Origin: Pseudomonas orientalis
Lineage (GTDB): Bacteria; Pseudomonadota; Gammaproteobacteria; Pseudomonadales; Pseudomonadaceae
NCBI RefSeq assembly: GCF_022807995.1
Contig: NZ_CP094351.1
Span: 494,501 to 558,500 of the forward strand
Length of the DNA: 64,000 bases
Direction: 5' to 3'
Below the pieces are notes generated by a model. That model was not told the DNA's origin, made no database searches, and was given only the letters and a program-made list of their open reading frames with translations. Of the stretch, positions 26,585-36,343 are shown piece after piece (the stretch's first letter is position 1; every line of letters begins with the position of its first letter). The position numbers and the translations under genes are program-made.

Positions 26585-29500
26585 TTAACCGATGGTCATC
26601 AGGCTCGCGTTGCCGCCCGCCGCAGCGGTGTTAACGCTCAATGCGCGCTCGATGACCAGGCGCTCCAGGGCAATGGCAGTTTCGCCCTGGGACAGACCAT
26701 GCACGCCAACAATCGCCCCGCCACGCTGCGCCACTTGCTGGCACACCGCGCGCAGTTGGTCGGAATCACCGTGATGCAGGACCGCGTCGAACACCACGTC
26801 GTCCTTGGTCCAGTCGGCCACGCGCTTGATCTTCGCCTGGATATCTTTGGGCAGGCGTGGGAACAAGGCCTTGGTCAGCTCGGTTTCCGGCCATACCGCC
26901 GAACCGCCTACCGCCAACACTGCGGCCAGTTGGGTCAGCAGGTCACCTTCCACCTCCGCCAGGCACAGCACGTGTTCGCGCGGCAGGATCGCATAGCTGT
27001 TGCGCTCGCCGGTCGGCCCGGCGAGTTGGCGGGTGATGCCGCTTTGCGACTGTGCGGCGAACTGTGTGCACAGTGCGCTCAGCTCGCTGAACTTATTGCT
27101 GTCGGCCCAGGTTTTCAGGGCGGTCAGCGATTGGCTCATGGCGTCGCGCAGACGCACATCCGGCGCCGCCAACTTGTCGCCCCGTACGAACGATTGCTCG
27201 ATCGCATCGGTAGGACGGGTCGACAGCAGGCGGTACAGGTACAGCGGGCCACCGGCTTTCGGGCCGGTACCCGACAGGCCTTCACCGCCGAACGGTTGCA
27301 CGCCGACCACGGCGCCGACGATGTTGCGGTTGACGTAGACGTTACCGGCGTTGACGTTGTCGATCACCTTGGCGATGGTCTCGTCGATGCGAGTGTGCAC
27401 GCCCAGGGTCAGGCCGTAGCCGGATGCGTTGATCTGGCCGATGAGTTGGTCGATCTCTTTGCGCTTGTAGCGCACCACGTGCAGCACCGGACCGAAAATT
27501 TCCCGTTGCAGCTCGTCGAAGCTTTCCAGCTCGATCAGGGTGGGCATCACGAAGGTGCCGCGCTTGATCTCGTCGCCATCGGCAATCGCCACCTGATACA
27601 CATTGCGGCCTTTGTCGCGCATGGCCTGGATGTGTTTCTCGATGCCGGCCTTGGCTTCGGCGTCGATCACCGGGCCGATATCCACCGACAGGCGCTCCGG
27701 GTTGCCCAGGCGGCATTCGGCCATGGCGCCCTTGAGCATTTCGATGACGCGGTCTGCCGAATCTTCCTGCAGGCACAGGACGCGCAGGGCCGAGCAGCGT
27801 TGGCCGGCGCTGTCGAAGGCCGACGACACCACGTCGATGACCACTTGTTCGGTGAGCGCCGACGAATCGACGATCATCGCGTTCTGACCACCGGTTTCGG
27901 CGATCAGCGGAATCGGACGCCCCTGGGCGTCCAGGCGACCGGCGACATTGCGCTGCAGCAAGCGTGCAACCTCGGTGGAACCGGTGAACATTACGCCTTT
28001 GACGCGCTCGTCACCGACCAGACGCGCACCGACGCTTTCGCCCTGGCCCGGCAGCAATTGCAGCACGCCTTGCGGAATACCGGCTTCGAGCAGGATGCGC
28101 ACGGCTTGGGCGGCGACCAGCGGCGTTTGTTCGGCAGGCTTGGCCAGTACCGGGTTACCGGCGGCCAATGCAGCAGCGACCTGGCCGCTGAAGATCGCCA
28201 GCGGGAAGTTCCATGGACTGATGCATACCACCGGGCCCAACGGGCGGTGGGCGTCGTTGGTGAAATCGTTGCGTGCCTGCACTGCGTAGTAGCGCAGGAA
28301 GTCCACGGCTTCGCGCACTTCGGCGATGGCATTGGCGAAGGTCTTGCCGGCCTCGCGGGCCAGCAGGCCCATCAGCGGCTGGATTTCGCCTTCCATCAGG
28401 TCGGCGGCGCGTTCCAGGATCGCGGCGCGTTCGGCAGGCGGGGTGGCCTGCCAGATCGGCGCGGCACTGATGGCGCACTGGATCGCATTGTCGACGTCTT
28501 CGACCGTGGCTTCCTGAACATGACCGACCACATCGCGCAGGTCCGACGGGTTCAGCACCGGCGCGGCCGGTTGTTCGCTGGAGGCGCAACCCAGCATCGG
28601 CGCGGCTTTCCAGTTGTTGTGGGCGGTGGCCAGCAGGGCGCAGGACAGCGATGCCAGGCGATGCTCGTTGGCCAGGTCGATACCGGCCGAGTTGGCGCGG
28701 TCGCGGCCATACAGGTCTCGCGGCAGCGGGATGCGTGGGTGCGGCAGGCCGAAGCCGCCTTCCACGGTCGCCATCTGCTCGATGCTCGCCACTGGATCGG
28801 CCACCAGCTCCTGGATCGAGATGGATTGGTCGGCGATGCGGTTGACGAACGAGGTGTTCGCGCCGTTTTCCAGCAGGCGGCGCACCAGGTACGCCAGCAG
28901 TGTTTCGTGAGTGCCGACCGGCGCGTACACGCGGCACGGACGGTTCAGCTTGCCTTCGGAAACCTTGCCTACAACCTGTTCATACAGCGGTTCACCCATG
29001 CCGTGCAGGCACTGGAATTCGTACTGGCCGGGGTAATAGTTCTGACCGGCAATATGATAGATGGCTGCCAACGTGTGGGCGTTGTGCGTGGCGAACTGCG
29101 GGTAGATGACTTCCGGCACCGACAGCAGTTTGCGTGCGCAGGCAATGTAGGAAACATCGGTGTACACCTTGCGGGTGTACACCGGATAGCCTTCCAGGCC
29201 TTCGACCTGGGCGCGCTTGATTTCGCTGTCCCAGTACGCGCCTTTTACCAGGCGGATCATCAGGCGGTGGCGGCTGCGGCGGGCCAGGTCGATGACGTAG
29301 TCGATCACATACGGGCAACGCTTCTGATAGGCCTGGATCACGAAACCGATACCGTTCCAGCCGGTCAGTTGCGGTTCGAAACACAGACGTTCCAGCAGGT
29401 CCAGCGACAATTCCAGGCGGTCGGCTTCTTCGGCGTCGATGTTCAGGCCGATGTCGTATTGCTTGGCCAGCAAGGTCAGTGACAGCAGGCGCGGGTACAA

Positions 29501-30538
29501 CTCGTCCATTACCCGCTCGTACTGCGCACGGCTGTAGCGCGGGTGCAGGGCGGAGAGCTTGATGGAGATGCCCGGGCCTTCATAGATCCCACGGCCGTGG
29601 GACGCCTTGCCGATGGAATGAATGGCTTGTTCGTACGAGGCCAGGTACTTCTGCGCATCGTGTTCGGTAAGCGCGGCTTCCCCGAGCATGTCGTAGGAAT
29701 AGCGGAAACCCTTGGCTTCGAACTTGCTCGCGTTGGCCAGGGCTTCGGCGATGGTTTCGCCGGTGACGAACTGTTCGCCCATCAGGCGCATGGCCATGTC
29801 GACGCCCTTGCGGATCATCGGCTCGCCGCTTTTGCCGATGATGCGGCTCAGGGACGAGGTCAAACCGGCTTCGTTATGGGTGGCGACCAGTTTGCCGGTC
29901 AACAGCAGACCCCAAGTGGCGGCGTTGACGAACAGCGACGGGCTGTTACCCAGGTGCGGGTGCCAGTTGCCGGTGCTGATCTTGTCGCGGATCAGCGCAT
30001 CGCGAGTGCCTTTGTCCGGGATGCGCAGCAGCGCTTCGGCCAGGCACATCAGCGCCACGCCTTCCTGGGACGACAGGGAAAATTCCTGCAGCAGGCCCTG
30101 AACAATACCGGCACGCCCGCCGGCGCTCTTCTGGTTGCGCAGTTTTTCGGCAATCGTGGCGGCCAGCTTGTTGGTGGCTTCGGCCATGTCTGCCGGCAGA
30201 CGAGCCTGCTCGATCAGCATCGGCACCACTTCCGGCTCGGGGCGACGGTAAGCGGCGGTGATCGAGGCGCGCAATACGGACTGCGGCAGGATGCTCTCGG
30301 CGAACTCAAGGAAGCACTGGTGCGCGTGGTCGGCCTGGACCTCGCCCGCGTCGTCGGCTTCCTTGCTGCTCAAGCCATTGAGCTCGGACAGGGTTGCACC
30401 ACCCTCGAGTTTCTCCAGGTAATTGAAAATCGCCTGCTTGATCAGCCAGTGCGGCGTGCGATCAATGGAGGACGCGGCGGCCTTGAGGCGTTCGCGGGTC
30501 GGGTCGTCGAGTTTGACCCCAAGGGTGGTCGTAGCCAT
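26585..30538 (-). CDS. putA: Bifunctional proline dehydrogenase/P5C dehydrogenase and repressor PutA
   Basis: 1317 aa from the ATG at 30538 with AGGA upstream; E. coli PutA has 1320. Residues 1-47 are a ribbon-helix-helix DNA-binding domain (TTTLGVKLDDPTRERLKAAA), so it can act as repressor. The FAD proline dehydrogenase barrel follows in the middle third (MIRLVKGAYWDSEIKRAQ), then the NAD+ P5C dehydrogenase with E881 (ETGGQNAM) and catalytic C915 (AGQRCSALRV), and a C-terminal domain typical of long PutAs. It oxidises proline to glutamate at the inner membrane. Divergent from putP across a region with five TGCAAC/GTTGCA half-sites. Confidence 0.97.
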   Translation of the reverse strand: MATTTLGVKLDDPTRERLKAAASSIDRTPHWLIKQAIFNYLEKLEGGATLSELNGLSSKEADDAGEVQADHAHQCFLEFAESILPQSVLRASITAAYRRPEPEVVPMLIEQARLPADMAEATNKLAATIAEKLRNQKSAGGRAGIVQGLLQEFSLSSQEGVALMCLAEALLRIPDKGTRDALIRDKISTGNWHPHLGNSPSLFVNAATWGLLLTGKLVATHNEAGLTSSLSRIIGKSGEPMIRKGVDMAMRLMGEQFVTGETIAEALANASKFEAKGFRYSYDMLGEAALTEHDAQKYLASYEQAIHSIGKASHGRGIYEGPGISIKLSALHPRYSRAQYERVMDELYPRLLSLTLLAKQYDIGLNIDAEEADRLELSLDLLERLCFEPQLTGWNGIGFVIQAYQKRCPYVIDYVIDLARRSRHRLMIRLVKGAYWDSEIKRAQVEGLEGYPVYTRKVYTDVSYIACARKLLSVPEVIYPQFATHNAHTLAAIYHIAGQNYYPGQYEFQCLHGMGEPLYEQVVGKVSEGKLNRPCRVYAPVGTHETLLAYLVRRLLENGANTSFVNRIADQSISIQELVADPVASIEQMATVEGGFGLPHPRIPLPRDLYGRDRANSAGIDLANEHRLASLSCALLATAHNNWKAAPMLGCASSEQPAAPVLNPSDLRDVVGHVQEATVEDVDNAIQCAISAAPIWQATPPAERAAILERAADLMEGEIQPLMGLLAREAGKTFANAIAEVREAVDFLRYYAVQARNDFTNDAHRPLGPVVCISPWNFPLAIFSGQVAAALAAGNPVLAKPAEQTPLVAAQAVRILLEAGIPQGVLQLLPGQGESVGARLVGDERVKGVMFTGSTEVARLLQRNVAGRLDAQGRPIPLIAETGGQNAMIVDSSALTEQVVIDVVSSAFDSAGQRCSALRVLCLQEDSADRVIEMLKGAMAECRLGNPERLSVDIGPVIDAEAKAGIEKHIQAMRDKGRNVYQVAIADGDEIKRGTFVMPTLIELESFDELQREIFGPVLHVVRYKRKEIDQLIGQINASGYGLTLGVHTRIDETIAKVIDNVNAGNVYVNRNIVGAVVGVQPFGGEGLSGTGPKAGGPLYLYRLLSTRPTDAIEQSFVRGDKLAAPDVRLRDAMSQSLTALKTWADSNKFSELSALCTQFAAQSQSGITRQLAGPTGERNSYAILPREHVLCLAEVEGDLLTQLAAVLAVGGSAVWPETELTKALFPRLPKDIQAKIKRVADWTKDDVVFDAVLHHGDSDQLRAVCQQVAQRGGAIVGVHGLSQGETAIALERLVIERALSVNTAAAGGNASLMTIG

Positions 30539-30610
30539 ATTCTTATCCTCATGGGTGCCACTACCGAGTGGCATCTGCTGGCGGCAAGATTAACTTTGCC
30601 CATGGAGAGG

Positions 30611-30850
30611 TGCAACCGGGTGCAACCCTTTTTGTTCATGAAATTTTTGACGCTTGATCGGAAAAAATTCGGCCTTCTACCGAATCGGCCCCTTGTCGGT
30701 GCATTTGCTTCTGAGATTGAGTGTGCTTGCTCCGAAAAGGAGCAAAAACACGGTGTTTGTCCTGAAATGCGCACGGGTGCAACTTATTCGCAAGAAACTG
30801 GTTGCACCTTATTTACATTGTTGAATAGCATTCGCGCACCAAGGTGCAAC
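30611..30850. promoter_or_regulatory. putA-putP control region with five PutA-type operator half-sites
   Basis: The 460-bp gap holds no gene. The hexamer GTTGCA, the known core of PutA operators in enteric bacteria, occurs five times in either orientation: 30611-30616, 30621-30626, 30778-30783, 30801-30806 and 30845-30850. Each is embedded in a longer GGTGCAAC or GGTTGCACC context. The first two are one helical turn apart next to the putA side; the other three lie nearer putP. Confidence 0.75.
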
Positions 30851-30998
30851 CACTTCTACGGTTTGGTTCATCGGCTGGCGGCTTTCCTGGGGAAACGCCA
30901 GTCATAAATGCGCGGCATTCAGTCTCGTTTATCGGTTACTACCGGTAGCGGGCTGACAGACCGTCGCTACATAAAAACAAAGCCAGGGCGTCACTCAT

Positions 30999-32483
30999 AT
31001 GAGCGTTAGTAATCCAACCCTGATCACGTTCGTGATCTATATCGCAGCAATGGTGCTGATCGGTCTGATGGCCTATCGCTCCACCAACAACCTTTCCGAT
31101 TACATCCTTGGCGGTCGCAGCCTCGGTAGCGTGGTGACAGCCTTGTCCGCCGGTGCTTCCGATATGAGCGGCTGGTTGTTGATGGGCCTGCCCGGCGCGA
31201 TCTACATGTCTGGCTTGTCGGAAAGCTGGATCGCCATCGGCCTGATCGTCGGTGCCTACCTCAATTGGCTGTTCGTAGCCGGTCGCCTGCGGGTGCAGAC
31301 CGAACACAACGGCGACGCCCTGACCCTGCCGGATTACTTCTCCAGCCGCTTCGAAGATAAAAGCGGCCTGCTGCGGATCATTTCCGCCGTGGTGATCCTG
31401 GTGTTCTTCACCATTTACTGCGCCTCCGGCATTGTGGCCGGTGCGCGCCTGTTCGAAAGCACCTTCGGCATGTCCTACGAGACGGCGCTGTGGGCCGGTG
31501 CTGCGGCGACCATCGCCTACACCTTTATCGGCGGTTTCCTGGCGGTCAGCTGGACTGACACCGTGCAAGCCACGCTGATGATCTTCGCGTTGATCCTGAC
31601 CCCGATCATCGTGCTGCTGGCCACCGGCGGCGTGGATACCACCTTCCTGGCCATCGAAGCCAAGGACCCGACCAACTTCGACATGCTGAAAAACACCACC
31701 TTCATCGGCATCATCTCGCTGATGGGCTGGGGCCTGGGTTACTTCGGCCAGCCGCACATCCTCGCGCGCTTCATGGCGGCGGACTCGGTGAAGTCGATCG
31801 CCAAGGCGCGTCGCATCTCCATGACCTGGATGATCCTGTGCCTGGGTGGCACCGTGGCGGTCGGCTTCTTCGGCATCGCTTACTTCTCGGCGCATCCTGA
31901 GGTGGCCGGTCCCGTGACCGAAAACCCTGAGCGCGTGTTTATCGAGCTGGCCAAGATCCTGTTCAATCCATGGGTTGCCGGTGTGTTGCTGTCGGCGATC
32001 CTGGCGGCCGTGATGAGCACCCTGAGCTGCCAATTGCTGGTGTGTTCCAGTGCCCTGACCGAAGACTTCTACAAGGCATTCCTGCGCAAGGGCGCCTCCC
32101 AGCTTGAGCTGGTGTGGGTCGGTCGGATCATGGTGCTGGTGGTGGCCTTGATCGCCATCGCCATGGCCGCCAATCCGGAAAACCGCGTACTGGGCCTGGT
32201 CAGCTACGCCTGGGCCGGATTCGGTGCCGCCTTCGGCCCTGTGGTGCTGATCTCGGTGATCTGGAAACACATGACCCGCAACGGCGCACTGGCCGGCATC
32301 CTGGTGGGTGCGATCACCGTGATCGTGTGGAAACACTTCGAGTTGCTTGGCCTGTACGAAATCATCCCAGGCTTCATCTTCGCCAGCCTGGCGATCTACT
32401 TTGTCAGCAAGATGGGCGCACCGACTGCCGGTATGGTCGAGCGCTTTGATGCGGCGGAAAAAGACTACAACCTCAACAAGTAA
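30999..32483 (+). CDS. putP: Sodium/proline symporter PutP
   Basis: 494 aa, typical of PutP. The N-terminus FVIYIAAMVLIGLMAYRST starts a series of about 13 membrane helices. DYILGGRSLGSVVTALSAGASDMSGWLLMG carries the conserved Na+/substrate site region, and YFGQPHILARFMAADS and SCQLLVCSSALTEDFYK are family signatures. It imports proline with Na+ for the PutA pathway. It is divergent from putA and presumably controlled by PutA binding at the shared intergenic sites. A strong terminator follows. Confidence 0.96.
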   Translation: MSVSNPTLITFVIYIAAMVLIGLMAYRSTNNLSDYILGGRSLGSVVTALSAGASDMSGWLLMGLPGAIYMSGLSESWIAIGLIVGAYLNWLFVAGRLRVQTEHNGDALTLPDYFSSRFEDKSGLLRIISAVVILVFFTIYCASGIVAGARLFESTFGMSYETALWAGAAATIAYTFIGGFLAVSWTDTVQATLMIFALILTPIIVLLATGGVDTTFLAIEAKDPTNFDMLKNTTFIGIISLMGWGLGYFGQPHILARFMAADSVKSIAKARRISMTWMILCLGGTVAVGFFGIAYFSAHPEVAGPVTENPERVFIELAKILFNPWVAGVLLSAILAAVMSTLSCQLLVCSSALTEDFYKAFLRKGASQLELVWVGRIMVLVVALIAIAMAANPENRVLGLVSYAWAGFGAAFGPVVLISVIWKHMTRNGALAGILVGAITVIVWKHFELLGLYEIIPGFIFASLAIYFVSKMGAPTAGMVERFDAAEKDYNLNK

Positions 32484-32520
32484 TAACGCTGGGCGTTGAT
32501 CGCCCAGTCATCGAAAAGAA

Positions 32521-32553
32521 GGCCTGCGTCCGATGGATGCGGGCCTTTTTTTT
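32521..32553 (+). terminator. Rho-independent terminator of putP
   Basis: GGCCtGCgTCC / GGAtGCgGGCC stem with a GAT loop, followed by eight T residues (32546-32553), 38 bp after the putP stop. Confidence 0.9.
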
Positions 32554-32683
32554 GCCTGAGCGATCAGGCCTTGAGGATTCCGGCATCGCCGATGTAGGAC
32601 CTTACTTATTTTCCGCAGCAGTGCCCGACTCGGCAAATGGCTGTTGCAGAATCGCTCGCTCACCCTTCGCAGAGAAACACCGG

Positions 32684-34702
32684 ATGTTCGCTCCTGCCAA
32701 TCAAAGTGCCTTTAACCTGACCCTGGATGGGGAGCCTTGTGATCTCAGGGTTCAAGGATTCATGGGCGATGAATTTATCAGCCTGCCCTTTCGCTTTGAC
32801 CTTGAGTTGGTCAGCGAGCAACCCGACCTTGACCTCGACAGCCTTCTGCACCGTCAGGCATTCCTGGGGTTCGACGCCCAGGGTCACGGTATTCATGGCC
32901 AGGTTTACCGCGTCGCGCAAGGCGATTCGGGCAAGCGCCTGACCCGTTACCAGATCACCCTGGTGCCGCAGTTGGCGTATCTGGAACACAGCAGTCACCA
33001 GCGGATCTTTCAGCAAAAAACCGTGCCGCAGATCATCGCGCTGGTGCTGGAGGCCCAGGATATTCGGGGGGATACCTTCGAGTTTCGCCTGAGCGGTCAG
33101 TATCCCGAGCGTGAGTACTGTGTTCAGTTCGACGAAACCGATTTGCAGTTCATCCAGCGCCTGTGCGTAGAGTCAGGTATTCACTATCACTTTCAGCACA
33201 GTCCCGAGCGTCACCTGCTGGTGTTTGGCGATGACCAGAGTGTGTTCAGCCGACCGGACCAGGACACGCCCTACCTGGCCGGTTCCGGGATGGTGGCCGA
33301 GGCCCCTGCGATCAAGCGCTTTATCCTGCGGCTCGAAACCCGTACCGCCGGCGTGAACCTGCGGGCCTACGACTTCAAGAAGCCCAGCCTGGTATTGGAA
33401 AGCACGGCATCCAGCGGGCAGCTGCCGTCCCTCGACGAGCACCGCTACCCGGGTCACTTCACGGATCGAGCGCACGGCAAGTACCTGGCGCAACGTGTGT
33501 TGGAGCGTCACCGCAGCGACTTTCGCCAGGCCAGCGGTACCAGCGACCAGCCGGCCCTGGTCACCGGGCGGTTTCTGAAGATGGCCGGCCACCCGCGTCA
33601 GGAATGGAATGATCTGTGGCTGGTGACCCAGTTGCACCATACAGGGCAGCAGCCGCAAGTGCTGGAGGAGTCTGCGCCAGAGACCTGCGGGGAAGACGTG
33701 CCTGCAGGCTACAGCAACGAATTTGTCGTGACGCCTTGGGATGTGCCGTTTCGAACGCCTTTGATCATGTCTCGTCCGCAGCTGTCGGGCTATCAGAACG
33801 CGGTGGTTACCGGGCCTGCCGACAGTGAGATTCATTGCGACGAATACGGTCGGGTCAAAGTGCAGATGGCCTGGGATCGCGACGGGGAACGCAACGAGCA
33901 TTCCAGTTGCTGGCTGCGCGTGGCGAGCGGCTGGGCCCATGACCGCTATGGGGCGGTGTTGATCCCACGGGTAGGTATGGAAGTACTGGTGGGCTTTGTC
34001 GATGGTGACGTGGATATGCCGCTGGTGATGGGTTGCCTGCCCAACGCGGCGAATCGTTTGCCCCTCGACCTGCCGGCGGACAAAACCCAGAGTCTCTTTC
34101 GCAGCCAGAGCAGCCCCGGTGGCGGTGGCTACAATGAGCTGCGCATCGAAGACCGCAAGGGCGCCGAGCAAATCTACCTGCGCGCTCAGCGCGACTGGAC
34201 CCAGCACGTAGTGCATGACCAGCAGGTGCAGGTCGATAACCAGCGCCGGATCACGGTAGGCGGCGAGTCGCACCATGAATTGCAGGGCCAAGAGCAACGC
34301 ATCACCCATGGCAATCGCCTGACTGAACTCAAGCAGGATGATCACCTGGTGGTGGGCGGTTCGCAGCACGTGCGTGCCGCTCGCACCCTTCAACTTGGGG
34401 CAGGGCAAAGCATCGTCATCGATGCCGGGGCCAGCGTTACGATTCAGGCGGGAGGGCAGTCGATCACGCTGTCGGCGGCCGGCATTTTCAGCAGTGTGCC
34501 GATCCAGCCTGGCGGGGCTCCGGCAGCTACGGCGGCGCCGTTGACGCCTGGTTTGAAGGAGACGGTGCAGGCGGTTACCCCGCTCCCCCTGAGCCCTGCG
34601 CAAGCGGCCAACCTGAAGCGCAGCGCGCCTTTTTGTGAAGAGTGCGAGCGTTGCCGCGCAGGGCAGTGCGATATCGCCGAGCACACACGGAGTATTCCCT
34701 GA
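32684..34702 (+). CDS. vgrG: Type VI secretion tip protein VgrG (TssI)
   Basis: 672 aa from the ATG at 32684; the earlier in-frame start at 32537 lies in the putP terminator. The first 330 residues resemble the gp27 part, then the gp5 OB-fold (YGRVKVQMAWDRDG, RVGMEVLVGFVDGDVDMPLVMG) and the beta-helix needle with QIYLRAQRDW and GGSQHVRA repeats. After the needle come a proline/alanine linker and a short tail APFCEECERCRAGQC with four cysteines. No enzymatic extension is fused, so it is a structural VgrG that must carry a separate cargo. Its stop overlaps the DUF4123 start. No other T6SS structural genes are in the window, so it is an orphan vgrG island. Confidence 0.95.
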   Translation: MFAPANQSAFNLTLDGEPCDLRVQGFMGDEFISLPFRFDLELVSEQPDLDLDSLLHRQAFLGFDAQGHGIHGQVYRVAQGDSGKRLTRYQITLVPQLAYLEHSSHQRIFQQKTVPQIIALVLEAQDIRGDTFEFRLSGQYPEREYCVQFDETDLQFIQRLCVESGIHYHFQHSPERHLLVFGDDQSVFSRPDQDTPYLAGSGMVAEAPAIKRFILRLETRTAGVNLRAYDFKKPSLVLESTASSGQLPSLDEHRYPGHFTDRAHGKYLAQRVLERHRSDFRQASGTSDQPALVTGRFLKMAGHPRQEWNDLWLVTQLHHTGQQPQVLEESAPETCGEDVPAGYSNEFVVTPWDVPFRTPLIMSRPQLSGYQNAVVTGPADSEIHCDEYGRVKVQMAWDRDGERNEHSSCWLRVASGWAHDRYGAVLIPRVGMEVLVGFVDGDVDMPLVMGCLPNAANRLPLDLPADKTQSLFRSQSSPGGGGYNELRIEDRKGAEQIYLRAQRDWTQHVVHDQQVQVDNQRRITVGGESHHELQGQEQRITHGNRLTELKQDDHLVVGGSQHVRAARTLQLGAGQSIVIDAGASVTIQAGGQSITLSAAGIFSSVPIQPGGAPAATAAPLTPGLKETVQAVTPLPLSPAQAANLKRSAPFCEECERCRAGQCDIAEHTRSIP

Positions 34703-35427
34703 TGCACGCACCCTTGGACCCCCACACTTGGCTGGCACAGTTTCCCCTGCTGGCTGATGAACGGCTTTTTGTCGTACTGGGCAATGCCAGTGACGCCAAG
34801 CCGCTCGCCGCCTGGCAAGCCATGATGGCGGGGCCGCTGCCGCAAGCGATCTGGGCAGGCACCGCCTACGCCAATTGGCAGGCAGTGATGCCTTATGTGG
34901 GTATCGTCGAGCCGGGCAGTGCGTTTCTCGATTGGATAGCCGCCGCGCACGCCACGGACTGGGGGTGGTTGGCGGTATCTTCCGGCACGTTGGACAGTGT
35001 GGTGGCCCACCTGCAAAGCTTGACCAAGGTACTGATGCCCAATGATCAGGCGGTGTTTTTGCGCTTTTGGGATGGCGCTCAGTTTCAGCCGATGTGGCAG
35101 CAATTGGGTGACCAGGCAGGCGAGGTCTTGCCGGTGTTTGAGCGTTACCTGATCAATGGCCAGCCGCTGACCGTGACGACTGGCCCGGTCACGCCAGCTC
35201 AAGTATGCCCGTGGTGGCGAGTGCCTGCGCCGTTGCTCAGGCACCTGGAGGAACAGTCGCCGCGCGTGCTGATCGACAACCTGCTGCAATGGCTGCAAGA
35301 GCAGCGTCCTGATCTGTATGCGGCCTTCACGCCGGCCACCTTGCAGCACAAGCTCGGCTGGTTCGTGCGCAGGCCGGGGGCCAGCCCGGCAGCGCTGGCC
35401 GATTACCTCGCGTCGCAGTTGAGTTAG
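34702..35427 (+). CDS. DUF4123 T6SS effector adaptor/chaperone
   Basis: 241 aa from the ATG at 34702 in TGATG overlap with vgrG. The N-terminal half (ERLFVVLGNASDAKPLAAW, AIWAGTAYANWQAVMPYVG, WGWLAVSS) shows the DUF4123 pattern. DUF4123 proteins load effectors onto the matching VgrG. Normally the effector gene follows directly; here the next gene, 80 bp on, is the housekeeping rlmJ. The C-terminal portion after about residue 170 is variable in this family and may read the effector or VgrG. The short gap downstream has no remnant that could be recognised. Confidence 0.88.
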   Translation: MHAPLDPHTWLAQFPLLADERLFVVLGNASDAKPLAAWQAMMAGPLPQAIWAGTAYANWQAVMPYVGIVEPGSAFLDWIAAAHATDWGWLAVSSGTLDSVVAHLQSLTKVLMPNDQAVFLRFWDGAQFQPMWQQLGDQAGEVLPVFERYLINGQPLTVTTGPVTPAQVCPWWRVPAPLLRHLEEQSPRVLIDNLLQWLQEQRPDLYAAFTPATLQHKLGWFVRRPGASPAALADYLASQLS

Positions 35428-35506
35428 ACAAAGACGCCAGCCGCCATGCGGCCCTGCACCTTTGCGCCGGTAGAAGGTAAACTTCGCCCCCTGCGCAGGA
35501 GCAACC

Positions 35507-36343
35507 ATGAATTATCGTCACGCCTTTCACGCCGGCAACCACGCCGATGTCTTCAAACACCTGACCTTGACTCGCCTCATCGCCCTGATGTCGCGCAAGG
35601 AACAGCCGTTCGCCTACCTCGATACCCACGCCGGCATTGGCCTGTATGACCTGCAGGGCGACCAGGCCAACCGCACCGGTGAATACCTGGAAGGCATCGC
35701 CCGCCTGTGGGGCGCAAACGACCTGCCGCCGCTCACCGCCGATTACATGCGCGTGCTGCACGAGATGAACCCGGATGGCCAGTTGCGCTACTACCCGGGC
35801 TCGCCGGAGCTGGCGCGGCGCCTGACGCGCCCCCAGGACCGTGTGCTGCTCAACGAAAAGCACCCGGAAGACGGCGTACTGCTCAAGGACAACATGAAGG
35901 GGGATCGCCGGGTCAAGGTGCACTTGGGCGAAGGCTGGCATGTGCCGCGCGCCTTGTTGCCGGTGCCGGAAAAACGTGCGCTGATGCTGATCGATCCGCC
36001 GTTCGAAAAACTCGATGAAATGCAGCGTTGCGCGGCGTCCCTCAAGGAAGCCGTCAGCCGCATGCGCCAGACCGTCGCGGCGATCTGGTACCCGGTGAAA
36101 GACCAGCGCATGTTGCGCCGCTTTTACCAGGACCTGGCCGGCACCGGTGCACCGAAGCTACTGCGTGTCGAGCTGCTGGTGCATCCTCTGGACACGCCCA
36201 ACACCTTGACCGGCTCAGGCCTGGCGATTGCCAACCCGCCGTGGGGCCTGGAAGAGGAATTGCGCGAACTGCTGCCGTGGCTGTCCAAACAGCTTGGCCA
36301 GACCCAGGGTGGCTGGCAGATGGATTGGCTTATCGCTGAATAG
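35507..36343 (+). CDS. rlmJ: 23S rRNA (adenine-2030-N6)-methyltransferase RlmJ
   Basis: 278 aa, beginning MNYRHAFHAGNHADVFKHL, the family start. The SAM site follows (YLDTHAGIGLYDL) and the catalytic DPPF is at 163-166, as in N6-adenine methyltransferases. It modifies A2030 of 23S rRNA. A GGAG-like site (CAGGAGC) precedes the ATG. Its last eight codons form the start of the first unit of the 196-bp tandem array, and partial copies of this gene end recur three more times downstream. Confidence 0.95.
   Translation: MNYRHAFHAGNHADVFKHLTLTRLIALMSRKEQPFAYLDTHAGIGLYDLQGDQANRTGEYLEGIARLWGANDLPPLTADYMRVLHEMNPDGQLRYYPGSPELARRLTRPQDRVLLNEKHPEDGVLLKDNMKGDRRVKVHLGEGWHVPRALLPVPEKRALMLIDPPFEKLDEMQRCAASLKEAVSRMRQTVAAIWYPVKDQRMLRRFYQDLAGTGAPKLLRVELLVHPLDTPNTLTGSGLAIANPPWGLEEELRELLPWLSKQLGQTQGGWQMDWLIAE

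Noticed and set aside
26699..29482. 927-codon open frame opposite putA
   Set aside because: Antisense shadow of PutA produced by codon bias; no ribosome site or recognisable motif.
35428..35506. Possible small effector or immunity gene between DUF4123 and rlmJ
   Set aside because: Only 79 bp are available and no open frame with a ribosome site was found.
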